Shown one piece after another: positions 25,693 through 37,408 of a stretch of 64,000 nt of DNA. Where the stretch lies: positions 1 through 64,000 of the forward strand of contig JACRTJ010000002.1 in assembly GCA_014385265.1 (NCBI GenBank), read 5' to 3'. The notes under the pieces were generated by a model, which was not told where the DNA came from, ran no database searches, and saw nothing but the letters and a program-made list of their open reading frames with translations. Positions within the stretch are counted from its first letter, which is position 1. Each line of letters opens with the position of its first letter. The position numbers and the translations under genes were made by a program. The stretch is from Enterocloster hominis (ex Liu et al. 2021). Lineage in GTDB: Bacteria > Bacillota > Clostridia > Lachnospirales > Lachnospiraceae.

Positions 25693-26745
25693 ATGATCCA
25701 GTATCGGAGACTTGAAAAGCATGAGCTGACGCCGGAGCTGTTCCAGGACTTCATAAGACATCAGACGGTACAGGACTGTTACCGTAAAAGAGAGGGCCGG
25801 TGGGTGATCGAACCGGCCCCTTTTATTGATGACTGGAGCCGGGAGGAATACGATTTTCTGGTGCAGTGCCTGAAGGATACCATAGATGGAAACGGGGCCG
25901 TATACGGGGCGTTCCAGGCAGAGGCCCTGGGACTTCCGGGGATCCTCAAAGGGTTTGTGTCCGTAGAAGGCGGACACATGGGAAGCCGGGGCCAGTACAG
26001 GGATATGACCAGCCTCCATGTATCTGAGGATCTCAGGGGACATGGGGCCGGACGGCAGCTTTTTTTACTGGCAAAGGACTGGGCCCGGGACCATGGGGCG
26101 GAAAAGCTCTATATCTCCTCCCATTCGGCGGTGGAGACCCAGAGGTTTTATGAATCCATGGGCTGTGTGGATGCAGAGGAGGTCATGGAGGAGCATGTAA
26201 GGCAGGAGCCCTACGACCGGCAGCTGGAATGTCCGGCGGATGGGCCGGGAAAAACAGACCGTCTCCTGCTGGCCATGATCCGGTACGACGCCGGAGATGC
26301 CAGACGGATCCAGCATCTCACCAAGGTGTATGAATACGCTGGGCTCATGGGCCGGATGGAACGGCTTAAGAAGGAGGATCAGGAGATCCTGGAGGCCGCG
26401 GCCATCGTCCACGACATCGGGATCCATAGATCGGAAGAAAAATATGGCCGCAACACAGGAAGATACCAGGAGATCGAAGGTCCCCCGGAGGCGGAAAAGC
26501 TGCTGGCCTCCCAGGGATGGCCGGAAACCGTCATACAAAGAGTATCCTATCTGGTGGGCCATCACCACACGTATACGGACATCGACGGAATGGATTACCA
26601 GCTCCTGGTGGAGGCTGACTTTTTAGTGAACCTTTTTGAAGAGGGAGCCCTCCCGGAGACACGGGAGGACGTGTTCCGGAGGATCTTCCGGACGGAAAGC
26701 GGAAAATATCTGTTCCAGCAGATCTTTTCCCAGAAGACAGAGTAA
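25693..26745 (+). CDS. GNAT acetyltransferase fused to an HD phosphohydrolase
   Basis: The 350-residue protein joins two domains. The N-terminal half (about 1-185) is a GNAT acyltransferase with the acyl-CoA loop SEDLRGHGAGRQL. The C-terminal half (about 190-340) is an HD domain with the metal His-Asp pair at residues 240-241 (AAIVHDIGIH) and a second cluster VGHHHTYTD followed by ADFLVNL. Each domain is complete by eye and there is no stop between them, so this is a true fusion. Substrates are unknown; possible HD roles are (oligo)nucleotide or phosphate-ester hydrolysis. It lies 19 bases after the M42 peptidase and 12 before topB. Confidence 0.85.
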   Translation: MIQYRRLEKHELTPELFQDFIRHQTVQDCYRKREGRWVIEPAPFIDDWSREEYDFLVQCLKDTIDGNGAVYGAFQAEALGLPGILKGFVSVEGGHMGSRGQYRDMTSLHVSEDLRGHGAGRQLFLLAKDWARDHGAEKLYISSHSAVETQRFYESMGCVDAEEVMEEHVRQEPYDRQLECPADGPGKTDRLLLAMIRYDAGDARRIQHLTKVYEYAGLMGRMERLKKEDQEILEAAAIVHDIGIHRSEEKYGRNTGRYQEIEGPPEAEKLLASQGWPETVIQRVSYLVGHHHTYTDIDGMDYQLLVEADFLVNLFEEGALPETREDVFRRIFRTESGKYLFQQIFSQKTE

Positions 26746-26757
26746 GGGAGCCGCAGA

Positions 26758-28977
26758 ATGAAAGAACTTGTGATCGCAGAAAAGCCGTCCGTGGCCAGGG
26801 ATATCGCCAGGGTCTTAAAATGCCAGAAGCAGTTAAACGGGGCCATGGAGGGCGAAAAATATATCGTCACCTGGGGCCTGGGCCATCTGGTGACCCTGGC
26901 AGACCCGGAGGACTACGACAAAAAATATAAGGAATGGAAGCTGGAGGATCTTCCCATGATGCCTGAGACCTTCAGACTGGAGGTGATCCGGCAGACGGCA
27001 AAGCAGTATAATGCCGTAAAGGAGCAGATCCACAGGAAGGATGTGGGCGGGATCATCATCGCCACCGACGCAGGCCGGGAGGGGGAGCTGGTGGCCAGGC
27101 TGATCCTTAAGAAGGCCGGGGCCAGAAAGCCTTTAAAACGTCTCTGGATCTCCTCGGTCACCGATAAGGCCATCCGGGAGGGCTTTGCCCATCTGAAGGA
27201 CGGAAGGGAGTATGAGCCCCTTTATGATGCCGCCATGTGCCGGGCGGAAGCCGACTGGCTGGTGGGGATCAACGCCACCCGGGCGCTGACATGCAAATAC
27301 AATGCCCAGCTTTCCTGCGGCCGCGTCCAGACGCCGACGCTGGCCATGATCGCCAGCCGGGAGGAGGAGATCCGCCGCTTTGTGCCAAAGCCCTATTACG
27401 GGATCCGCGGCCGGGCAGGCAGCCTCACCCTGGCCTGGAAGGACAAAAAGAGCGGCAGCGGAAGCTCCTTCCAGAAGGAGAGGATCGAGAATATCCTTAA
27501 GGAGCTCTCCGGGAAGCAGGCTGTGGTGGAGCGGGTGAAGAAAACGCCGAAGAAGACCATGGCGCCCCTGCTTTACGACCTGACGGAGCTCCAGCGGGAG
27601 GCCAGTCGCCGGTTCGATTACTCAGCCAAGGAGACCTTAAACATCATGCAGAGGCTTTATGAAAACCATAAGGTCTTAACGTACCCCAGGACAGACTCCA
27701 GGTATCTGAGCTCGGACATCGTCCCCACCTTAAAGGAACGGTTAAAGGCATGCTCCGTGGGCCCGTACCGGGTCCTGGCGGGACGGCTCATAAACCAGCC
27801 GCTGCCTGCAAAGCCCTCCTTTGTGGATGATAAGAAGGTATCGGACCATCACGCCATCATCCCCACAGAGCAGTTTGTGGACCTGACCCATATGACCATC
27901 GACGAGCGGCGGATCTATGACCTGGTGGTACGCCGCTTCCTGGCAGTCCTGTACCCGCCCTGTGAATATGAGCAGACGGAGATCACCGTAAGGGCCGGTG
28001 AGGAGCTGTTCACGGCCCACGGAAACGTCATAAAGACAGCCGGATGGAAGGCTGTTTATGAAAATCTGGATGGAGGCATAGAGGCGGATCCAGAGGATGC
28101 CGGAGGAGATGGAAGCTCTGCGGCAGGCCAGATCCTTCCGGACCTTAAGGAGGGAGACGTGCTCCAGGGAATTTCCTTTGCCATGACCGAAGGAAAAACC
28201 AAGCCCCCGGCTCACTTCAACGAGGCCACCCTGCTTTCCGCCATGGAAAATCCAGTGGCTTATATGGAGTCCCAGGATAAGGCCATGGCAAGGACTCTGG
28301 GAGAGACCGGAGGCCTGGGTACTGTGGCGACCCGGGCAGATATCATTGAAAAGCTGTTTTCCAGCTTCCTTCTGGAGAAGAAGGGGAAGGACATCCTTCT
28401 GACCTCCAAGGCCAGGCAGCTTCTGGAGCTGGTGCCGGAGGACTTAAAAAAGCCGGAGCTGACAGCAGACTGGGAAATGAAGCTCTCCAGGATCGCCAGG
28501 GGAGAGCTTTCCAGGACCGCGTTCATGACCGAGATCCGCAGCTATTCGGAGGAGCTGACCGGAGAGATCCGCCGGGGAGAGGGGAAATTCCGCCATGACA
28601 ACATGACAAGTAAAAAATGTCCCAGGTGCGGAAAAAACCTGCTGCTGGTAAAGGGAAAGAACAGCGAGATGCTGGTCTGCCAGGACCGGGAGTGCGGATA
28701 CCGGGAAACGGTTTCCAGGACCTCCAACGCCAGATGCCCCATGTGCCATAAACGGATGGAGCTGCGGGGAAAGGGCGACGGACAGATCTTTGTATGCTCC
28801 TGCGGCCATAAGGAGAAGCTTTCCGCCTTCCAGGAACGGAGGAAGAAGGAGGGGGCAGGCGTGTCCAAAAGAGACGTGGCCCGGTACATGAATCAGCAGA
28901 GGAAGGAAGCGGAGGAGCCGGTGAATAACGCCTTTGCCAAAGCCCTGGCTGGCCTTAAGCTGGATCCGAAGCAATAG
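26758..28977 (+). CDS. topB: DNA topoisomerase III (first copy)
   Basis: This 739-residue type IA enzyme opens with the Toprim segment ELVIAEKPSVARDIARV and has the metal motif ATDAGREGELVARLI. The catalytic tyrosine is Tyr309 in LTYPRTDSRYLS. The C-terminus adds two Cys-rich zinc ribbons (CPRCGKN and CPMCHKRM, with partner CSCGHKE) that the second copy in the window lacks. Enzymes of this type decatenate DNA and act on single-stranded regions. It ends the recG transcript. Confidence 0.94.
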   Translation: MKELVIAEKPSVARDIARVLKCQKQLNGAMEGEKYIVTWGLGHLVTLADPEDYDKKYKEWKLEDLPMMPETFRLEVIRQTAKQYNAVKEQIHRKDVGGIIIATDAGREGELVARLILKKAGARKPLKRLWISSVTDKAIREGFAHLKDGREYEPLYDAAMCRAEADWLVGINATRALTCKYNAQLSCGRVQTPTLAMIASREEEIRRFVPKPYYGIRGRAGSLTLAWKDKKSGSGSSFQKERIENILKELSGKQAVVERVKKTPKKTMAPLLYDLTELQREASRRFDYSAKETLNIMQRLYENHKVLTYPRTDSRYLSSDIVPTLKERLKACSVGPYRVLAGRLINQPLPAKPSFVDDKKVSDHHAIIPTEQFVDLTHMTIDERRIYDLVVRRFLAVLYPPCEYEQTEITVRAGEELFTAHGNVIKTAGWKAVYENLDGGIEADPEDAGGDGSSAAGQILPDLKEGDVLQGISFAMTEGKTKPPAHFNEATLLSAMENPVAYMESQDKAMARTLGETGGLGTVATRADIIEKLFSSFLLEKKGKDILLTSKARQLLELVPEDLKKPELTADWEMKLSRIARGELSRTAFMTEIRSYSEELTGEIRRGEGKFRHDNMTSKKCPRCGKNLLLVKGKNSEMLVCQDRECGYRETVSRTSNARCPMCHKRMELRGKGDGQIFVCSCGHKEKLSAFQERRKKEGAGVSKRDVARYMNQQRKEAEEPVNNAFAKALAGLKLDPKQ

Positions 28978-29085
28978 AATCGTAAGAAATTATTTCGGAA
29001 ATATCTATATTATCAGACAGCGGATTGTAGTATACTTTAAGCAGAAAGAAATCCACAGTTGAGATAGATGGAGAGGAGGGCTTTC

Positions 29086-29247
29086 ATGCGAGGAGTAAAA
29101 TACCAGATCCTTGGACTGGGGATCATTCTTCTGGGAATGACAGTGCCATCGGTTTCCCACATATCGTATATATGCGGAGCCCTGGGATTCGGGCTGGCGG
29201 TAATTGGATGCTTTTGTATGAGAGATATGGAGTCTGACGCCGAGTAG
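29086..29247 (+). CDS. 53-residue small membrane protein
   Basis: An ATG at 29086, 5 bases after GAGGAGGG, opens a frame of 53 codons ending TAG. The product has two hydrophobic helices (about 6-22 and 25-45) and an acidic tail. I recognise no family. A TATACT at 29031-29036 may serve as the -10 box, though its -35 is weak. A terminator overlaps the stop codon, which supports a single-gene transcript. Confidence 0.65.
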   Translation: MRGVKYQILGLGIILLGMTVPSVSHISYICGALGFGLAVIGCFCMRDMESDAE

Positions 29248-29263
29248 GCGTCGGGCTCTTTTT
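29236..29263 (+). terminator. Terminator overlapping the small-protein stop codon
   Basis: GACGCC (29236-29241) pairs with GGCGTC (29247-29252) around GAGTA, and CTTTTT follows. The stop codon TAG lies in the loop and stem. Confidence 0.7.
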
Positions 29264-29333
29264 AAATGAGGACATTGCAAAAAATTTATAACTGGAGCAA
29301 GGGAAGCCCTTTCCTCTTTACGGAGGAAACACT

Positions 29334-29630
29334 TTGAATAAATATGTTGTAAAACTCTATGCCCGCGCTTATCGTGATCTGGACGGTATCTATACCTATA
29401 TTGCAGAAAATCTGTTAGAACCTGATACCGCTTTAAATATGGCTGACGAACTGGAAAGTGCGATTTTTAGTCTGGAACAGTTACCGGAACGCGGAGCGGT
29501 CCGACGCGCTGGGGCTTATGCAAACGGCAATTATCGCCAGTTGTTCGTAAAAAATTATACGGAAAAGACAGCCCCAAAAAACGGGCTGTCCTTTTTCGTT
29601 GGAAAGGAAAAAGGATGTATCAGCGGATAA
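29334..29630 (+). pseudogene. ParE/RelE-type toxin, truncated
   Basis: The first 74 or so codons match the ParE/RelE toxin fold: ARAYRDLDGIYTYIAENL, then MADELESAIFSLEQLPERG and YRQLFVKNYT. In intact toxins the last strands follow that motif with a catalytic or core Arg-Tyr. Here the frame instead runs through an intrinsic terminator (29567-29596) and ends in unrelated residues. No antitoxin is seen on either side. The start TTG at 29334 has ACGGAGG upstream. It is probably a deletion remnant. Confidence 0.7.
29567..29596 (+). terminator. Terminator inside the toxin remnant
   Basis: GACAGCCC (29567-29574) pairs with GGGCTGTC (29583-29590) around an A-rich loop, followed by CTTTTT. Its position within the ORF shows that the toxin reading frame is no longer the original one. 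Confidence 0.8.
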
Positions 29631-29681
29631 AGTTCTCCGGCAGATATGCGTTTACGTTAAGCAGTCCATGACGCAGGAAAA

Positions 29682-29756
29682 TCCTCCGCAGAGATGGCTG
29701 TGCGGAGGAAGAAAAAGAGGATCGGGTATTGAAATATGAGGGAAGTATGGTACAAT
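29682..29756 (+). promoter_or_regulatory. Hairpin and likely promoter before the DUF4340 lipoprotein
   Basis: TCCTCCGCA (29682-29690) pairs with TGCGGAGGA (29701-29709) without a T-run. TTGAAA (29729-29734) and TACAAT (29751-29756) are 16 bases apart and form a plausible promoter. Another TATACT lies at 29793-29798 without a good -35. Confidence 0.5.
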
Positions 29757-29842
29757 GTCTGGAGGATTCACAAAGATGACACAAAGCTGTGATATACTGG
29801 TCAGGCATGATCGAATTTTAAATATGGAAGGATGAAAAAAAT

Positions 29843-30808
29843 ATGAGACAGAAAAAGATCGTATCGGGAGCCGTGGTGATGGCTCTGGGACTGATGTTGG
29901 CAGGCTGTTCCGGAGGAAAGGCTTCTTTTTCGGAGGCTCCCCAGACGGAATTTAAGGAACTGCGGGACGAGTCTTTCTCGGCGGATATGACCGGAGCGGA
30001 GATCCCGGTCCTGGCTCTGGAAAAGCCCATTGACTTCTGTTACAGCAGCCCGGAGGCGGAAATGCTGTTTAAGATGGAGGACGGTGTCTGGCAGGACGCC
30101 ACAGATAAGGAGATCCCCATTGACCAGGAGCGGTTCCAGGCCATGGCGGATGTATTTTTAAATCTTCGTGCCGTATCAGAGGTGGAGAACGCAGGGGATC
30201 TGGACCAGTACGGTCTGGATGACGCGGATCACTCCGTTTATATCACAGACGGAGAAAAGGGAGAAAAATATCTTTTCATTGGCGATGCAGATCCGGACGG
30301 AAACTATTATATGACCATTGAGGAAAGTGAAAATATATACACCATAAAGCCAGAGGCTCTGGATGCCCTGGTCTTTGATTATGACAGCCTGGTGGTCCGG
30401 GACAGCCTGGATCTTACGGCTTCGGCCGGAGATCTTATAAAGGCCGTGACTGTTGTAGATGGAAAGACCGTTTCCTATAAGACGGCGGATACAGAGGCCA
30501 TGACCCGGATCGCAGCTGGAATGACAGCCTTAAAGCCCCAGGAGTTCGCCTCCTTCCATGCAACCGGACCGGAGCTGACCTCCGCGGGTCTTACAGAGGA
30601 TCAGAGGATGACGCTGGATGTGGAATTTTCCAACGGCGGGAACACAGAGTCCCTGACGGTCTATGTGGGGAATTTCGTGGATGTTATGGGTGAAAAACGG
30701 TATCTCCAGATGGAAGGCTCCAATATGATCGCCATTGTGGACGCCGCTGTCATCGGAGATCTTCTGAACCTGACTGAGGAGCAAAACTCCATACAGAATA
30801 CGAAATAA
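29843..30808 (+). CDS. DUF4340 lipoprotein
   Basis: The 321-residue secreted protein has lipobox LAGC (about residues 19-22). It matches DUF4340, with the recurring pattern QYGLDDADHSVYI, an adjacent FIGDADPDGNYYM and a later repeat MTLDVEFSNGG. DUF4340 genes are often next to ABC exporters of the GldG/YaeC type, but none is here. AAGGATG precedes the ATG. Function is unknown. Confidence 0.8.
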   Translation: MRQKKIVSGAVVMALGLMLAGCSGGKASFSEAPQTEFKELRDESFSADMTGAEIPVLALEKPIDFCYSSPEAEMLFKMEDGVWQDATDKEIPIDQERFQAMADVFLNLRAVSEVENAGDLDQYGLDDADHSVYITDGEKGEKYLFIGDADPDGNYYMTIEESENIYTIKPEALDALVFDYDSLVVRDSLDLTASAGDLIKAVTVVDGKTVSYKTADTEAMTRIAAGMTALKPQEFASFHATGPELTSAGLTEDQRMTLDVEFSNGGNTESLTVYVGNFVDVMGEKRYLQMEGSNMIAIVDAAVIGDLLNLTEEQNSIQNTK

Positions 30809-30825
30809 AAAGCGAAAGAAAAAAG

Positions 30826-30876
30826 AGCCGCAGGCTCTGGCGGAGAGGATATCTCCAGGCCAGGCCTGCGGCTTTT
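30826..30876. terminator. Bidirectional terminator between DUF4340 and chromate genes
   Basis: AGCCGCAGG (30826-30834) pairs with CCTGCGGCT (30865-30873), with further pairing inside. TTTT follows on the plus strand and a T-rich run is present on the minus strand, so it can end both convergent transcripts. Confidence 0.78.
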
Positions 30877-30923
30877 ATGAATACCTGCGTACAGCAGAAT
30901 GGCTCCAGGAGCCGGAAGAAGGC

Positions 30924-31511
30924 TTACACACCGCCAAACTGGAAGATAATACCAATGACAGCGGATGCAGCGATGAAAACCACCGGATGAAGCCCCTTGG
31001 TCTTTTTGCAGACAGCGGTAAAATAGTAAAGCACTGCCAGAAGGACCAGGTTGGGAATGCTTACCAGATCCAGGATATTCCCGGACGCCGCATAAGCGTC
31101 TTTATGGAACATGATCAGCGCGAATACGGAAAATCCGGCGGCGGCGATGAGACCGGTGGATGCCGGACGCAGACCGTAAAAAGCGTGCTGGACGTATTTA
31201 TTATCCTTGAAGGCCTTTAAAAAGCCTGCGATGATCAGGATAATGATGATGGACGGAGTGATGAGGCCCAAAGTGGCGATCACAGAACCAGGGATACCAG
31301 CTGTGGTAAAGCCCACATAGGTAGCCATATTGACGCCGATGGGGCCGGGGGTGGACTCGGAGATGGCCACCATGTCGGCAAGCTGTCCGTATGTAAACCA
31401 GCCGGTCTTGTCGGAAATATCGTAGAGGAAGGGAAGCGTAGCCATTCCTCCGCCGATGGCGAAAAGCCCGGCCTTGAAAAATTCAAAAAAAAGCTGTAAA
31501 TAGATCATCAT
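30924..31511 (-). CDS. Chromate transporter (CHR family), second half
   Basis: The 195-residue membrane protein is a short-chain CHR protein: LFAIGGGMATLPFLYDI, then ESTPGPIGVNMATYVGF and several helices. Short CHR proteins work as pairs, each supplying half of the transporter that larger ChrA proteins carry in one chain. The first gene of the pair overlaps it by 4 bases (ATGA). Substrate may be chromate or another oxyanion; no sensor gene is present. Confidence 0.88.
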   Translation of the reverse strand: MMIYLQLFFEFFKAGLFAIGGGMATLPFLYDISDKTGWFTYGQLADMVAISESTPGPIGVNMATYVGFTTAGIPGSVIATLGLITPSIIIILIIAGFLKAFKDNKYVQHAFYGLRPASTGLIAAAGFSVFALIMFHKDAYAASGNILDLVSIPNLVLLAVLYYFTAVCKKTKGLHPVVFIAASAVIGIIFQFGGV

Positions 31512-32050
31512 TTTGCCTGTACCTCCTTATTCTTTAAAAGGATGCCAGCCACAGCGGCCAGGATCACGAACAGGATCGGAGACAGGTTAAAGAACGCGGA
31601 TCCGGCAAAGACAACAAGAAAAACTGCCAGAGTCGGCTTGTCAATGACGGATTTTTTCCAGAGCTTTACCACTGCATTGAAGATCAGGACGCAGACGCAG
31701 ACGCGGATGCCGGCGAAGGCGTTCTGGACGATGGCCAGATCGGAAAAGTTCTGGATAAAGGCGGCAATGATCGTGATGATGATCAGGGACGGGAATACAA
31801 CGCCCAGGGTGGCGATGATGCCTCCGGCGATACCAGCGGTCTTCTGACCTACAAAGGTGGCCGTATTCACCGCAATGATGCCCGGTGTACACTGTCCGAT
31901 GGCGTAGTAGTCCATCAGCTCCTCCTCCGAAGCCCAGCCGCGCTTTTCCACGACTTCCTTCTGGAGCATCGGGAGCATGGCGTAGCCGCCGCCAAAGGTC
32001 AGGCCGCCGATGCGGGCAAAGGTAAGGAAGAGATCAAGAAGTTTGTTCAT
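31508..32050 (-). CDS. Chromate transporter (CHR family), first half
   Basis: The 180-residue partner subunit has GGLTFGGGYAMLPMLQKEVV and the QCTPGIIAVNTATFVG motif, matching the equivalent places in its neighbour. The two proteins are homologous halves and probably assemble with opposite topology. GGAG lies upstream of the ATG on the minus strand. This gene is first in the two-gene operon. Confidence 0.88.
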   Translation of the reverse strand: MNKLLDLFLTFARIGGLTFGGGYAMLPMLQKEVVEKRGWASEEELMDYYAIGQCTPGIIAVNTATFVGQKTAGIAGGIIATLGVVFPSLIIITIIAAFIQNFSDLAIVQNAFAGIRVCVCVLIFNAVVKLWKKSVIDKPTLAVFLVVFAGSAFFNLSPILFVILAAVAGILLKNKEVQAK

Positions 32051-34279
<2,229 letters not shown>

Positions 34280-34367
34280 AGGGCAGGGCAGAACGGCATG
34301 AGGGACCGGAAGGAACAGGTGGTCCCATGCGGAGAAATGGAAAACAGGAAAGAAGGAGAGCCTGACA

Positions 34368-36602
34368 ATGGCTGAAAAAATATTAAGGACTGAATATTCC
34401 GAGGAGATGCAGAAAAGCTACCTGGATTATTCCATGAGCGTCATCACTGCCAGGGCCATCCCCGATGCCAGGGACGGCTTAAAACCGGTGCAGCGGCGCG
34501 TGCTTTACGACATGAGCGAGCTCCATCTGGATCACGATAAGCCCCACCGGAAATCGGCGCGTATCGTGGGAGACACCATGGGTAAATACCATCCCCACGG
34601 CGACAGCTCCATCTATGAGACCCTGGTGGTCATGTCCCAGGATTTTAAAAAAGGCATGGCCCTGGTGGATGGCCATGGAAATTTTGGCTCCATCGAGGGA
34701 GACGGGGCCGCCGCCATGCGTTATACGGAAGCCCGGCTGAAAAAATTTGCAGAGGAAGTTTATTTAAAGGATCTGGACAAGACCGTGGACTTCGTCTCCA
34801 ACTATGACGAGACGGAAAAGGAGCCGGAGGTGCTGCCGGTACGGGTCCCCAACCTTCTGATCAACGGAGCCGAGGGCATCGCCGTGGGCATGAGCACCAG
34901 CATCCCGCCCCACAACCTGGGAGAAGTGGCCGATGCGGTGAAGGCCTACATTGACAACCGGCTGATGACGGTGGAGGATCTGATGGAGTATCTTCCCGGA
35001 CCAGACTTCCCCACCGGCGGCATCATCGCCAACAAAAAGGATCTCCTGTCCATTTACGAGACAGGCACGGGAAAGATCCGCCTCCGCGGAAAGGTGGAGG
35101 TGGAGCTGGGCCGCAGGAAGGCGGACCGGGATAAGCTGGTGATCACCGAGATTCCTTATACCATGATCGGCGCAGGGATCAATAAGTTCCTGTCGGATGT
35201 GGCGGAGCTGGTGGAGAGCCGGAAGCTGCCGGATGTGGTGGATATCTCCAACCAGTCCAGCAAGGAAGGGATCCGCATCGTCCTGGAGCTTAAAAAAGAC
35301 GCGGATGTCAATAAGATACGGAATATCTTATATAAGAAGACGAAGCTGGAGGATACTTACGGCGTCAACATGCTGGCCATCGATGACGGCCGGCCGGAGA
35401 CCATGAACCTAAAGCAGATCCTGAACACGTTCCTGGAATTCCAGTATAAGAACATGACGAAAAAATATAACGTTCTTCTGGAGAAGGAGCTGGATAAAAA
35501 GGAGGTCCAGGAGGGCCTCATCGGGGCCTGCGACGTGATCGATGTGATCATCGCCATCCTCCGGGGCTCCAGGAACCTAAAGGATGCCAAAGAATGCCTG
35601 ATGACAGGGAATACCGCCAATATTAAATTCCGCTCCCCGGGCTTTGAGGAGGATGCGAAAAAGCTCTGCTTTACAGAGCGCCAGGCGTCCGCGATCCTGG
35701 AAATGCGGCTTTATAAGCTCATCGGCCTGGAGATCCTGGCTTTACAGAAGGCGTATAAGGAGACCTTAAAAAGGATCCGGGAATACCGCCATATCCTGTC
35801 CAGCCAGAAAAACATGGATGCGGTCATCAAGGAGGATCTGGACCGGATCCGGGAGGAGTTCTCTGTGGAGCGGAGGACCGTGATCGAGGACGGGGAAGAG
35901 ATCGTATTCCAGGAGGAAAAGGAGGCGGCCCGGGAAATGATCTTTGCCATGGACCGGTTCGGCTACTGCAAGCTTCTGGAAAAAGCCGTTTATGAGAGGA
36001 ATCCGGAGACCGTCCAGGCGGAGCATGTGGAAACAGTTCCTGTTATGACCGATGACAGGATCTGCTTCTTTACAGACACCGGATCCATGTATCAGGTGAA
36101 GGCTGCCGACGTACCGGCGGGAAAACTGAAGGATAAGGGAGTGCCCCTGGATAATATCAGCAGATTCGAGGGCGCGAAGGAGCGGATCCTTCTGACCATG
36201 CCCGCGTCAGAGCTTCCTGGAAAGAAGCTTCTGTTTGCCACAAGGGCAGCTATGCTGAAGATCGTTCCGGGCGGGGAATTCCTCACGGCCAACCGCATGG
36301 TGGCCGCCACAAAGCTTTCTGAGGGCGACCAGGCGGCCGAGATCCGGATCCTTTCCGGGGAAACAGAGATCGTATTACAGACAAAGGAGGGCATGTTCCT
36401 CCGGTTCATGATAAACGAGATCCCAGAGCTTAAAAAGAACAGCCGCGGCGTCCGGGGCATGAAGCTGGAAGACGGCGACAGCCTGGAACACGTTTATTTT
36501 CCGGAAAACGAGCCGCTGGCAGTCTATAAAGAAAAAGAAGTCCACTTAAACCGCCTTAAAATGGCGAAACGGGACGGCAAAGGAACAAAAACAAGGGTAT
36601 AA
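34368..36602 (+). CDS. Type IIA topoisomerase A subunit (ParC/GyrA-like)
   Basis: The 744-residue subunit has the breakage-reunion domain with catalytic Tyr119 ([10 protein letters not shown]) and the quinolone region [11 protein letters not shown], in which Ser80 and Glu84 match the drug-contact positions. A coiled-coil tower lies at about 380-500 and a C-terminal beta-pinwheel begins near 530. I find no GyrA box of the QRRGGKG type, which favours a decatenating ParC-like enzyme over gyrase. GGAGAGCC lies before the ATG. deoD follows after 22 bases. Confidence 0.87.
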   Translation: MAEKILRTEYSEEMQKSYLDYSMSVITARAIPDARDGLKPVQRRVLYDMSELHLDHDKPHRKSARIVGDTMGKYHPHGDSSIYETLVVMSQDFKKGMALVDGHGNFGSIEGDGAAAMRYTEARLKKFAEEVYLKDLDKTVDFVSNYDETEKEPEVLPVRVPNLLINGAEGIAVGMSTSIPPHNLGEVADAVKAYIDNRLMTVEDLMEYLPGPDFPTGGIIANKKDLLSIYETGTGKIRLRGKVEVELGRRKADRDKLVITEIPYTMIGAGINKFLSDVAELVESRKLPDVVDISNQSSKEGIRIVLELKKDADVNKIRNILYKKTKLEDTYGVNMLAIDDGRPETMNLKQILNTFLEFQYKNMTKKYNVLLEKELDKKEVQEGLIGACDVIDVIIAILRGSRNLKDAKECLMTGNTANIKFRSPGFEEDAKKLCFTERQASAILEMRLYKLIGLEILALQKAYKETLKRIREYRHILSSQKNMDAVIKEDLDRIREEFSVERRTVIEDGEEIVFQEEKEAAREMIFAMDRFGYCKLLEKAVYERNPETVQAEHVETVPVMTDDRICFFTDTGSMYQVKAADVPAGKLKDKGVPLDNISRFEGAKERILLTMPASELPGKKLLFATRAAMLKIVPGGEFLTANRMVAATKLSEGDQAAEIRILSGETEIVLQTKEGMFLRFMINEIPELKKNSRGVRGMKLEDGDSLEHVYFPENEPLAVYKEKEVHLNRLKMAKRDGKGTKTRV

Positions 36603-36624
36603 TCATCAAAGGAGGACCATTGAT

Positions 36625-37344
36625 ATGGCAAACAACATTCCAACCCCTCACATTTCAGCAAAAGAAGGCGAGATCGCACCATCCATCCTGCTTCCGGGAG
36701 ATCCGCTGCGGGCAAAATACATTGCAGAAAACTTCCTGGCAGGAGCAAAGCAGTTCAATTCTACCAGAAACATGTTCGGGTACACCGGCTTTTACCGGGA
36801 TAAGCCCATTTCCGTCATGGGAACCGGCATGGGCTGCGCGTCCATGGGCATCTATTCCCACGAGCTGATGAATTTCTATGGCGTAAAGAAGCTGGTGCGT
36901 GTGGGCACTGCCGGAGCCATGCAGAAGACCACCCATATCCGGGATCTGGTGCTGGCCATGGGCGCATGCACAGGCACCGGTTATGTAAAGGAGCTGGGGC
37001 TTCCAGACGGCTATTCCTGCATCGCTGACTTCGGACTTCTCATCAAGGCAGCCCTGGAGGCTGAACAGCGGGGCCTCTCCTACCATGTGGGCAACGTACT
37101 GACCTCTGACGTCTTCTATGCACCGGAAAAGGCAAAGAAAGAAGGCGTGGGCTATGAGGATGTGGGAGTCCTGGCTGCGGAAATGGAGACGGCGGCCCTT
37201 TACGCCAACGCTGCGCTGGCAGGCGCCCAGGCGCTTTCCATTCTGACCATTTCAGACTCCCTGATCACCGGAGAGTCCACCACGGCCGAGGAACGCCAGA
37301 ATTCCTTTATGGATATGGTACAGGTGGCTCTGGAGATCCTGTAA
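36625..37344 (+). CDS. deoD: Purine-nucleoside phosphorylase, DeoD type
   Basis: The 239-residue enzyme of the hexameric PNP family splits purine (deoxy)nucleosides with phosphate. Motifs include LPGDPLRAKYIAE, GTGMGCASMGIYSHEL with the phosphate-contact residues, VRVGTAGAMQ and AAEMETAALYANA, and the proton-donor Asp in ISDSLITGE. AAAGGAGG precedes the ATG. It lies in the long 32.3-43.4 kb operon. Confidence 0.94.
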   Translation: MANNIPTPHISAKEGEIAPSILLPGDPLRAKYIAENFLAGAKQFNSTRNMFGYTGFYRDKPISVMGTGMGCASMGIYSHELMNFYGVKKLVRVGTAGAMQKTTHIRDLVLAMGACTGTGYVKELGLPDGYSCIADFGLLIKAALEAEQRGLSYHVGNVLTSDVFYAPEKAKKEGVGYEDVGVLAAEMETAALYANAALAGAQALSILTISDSLITGESTTAEERQNSFMDMVQVALEIL

Positions 37345-37408
37345 GCATCTTAGATCTTTCACCTGTCCGTATCAGAGCAGGAGACAATAAAAACAACGAG
37401 GAGAAACA

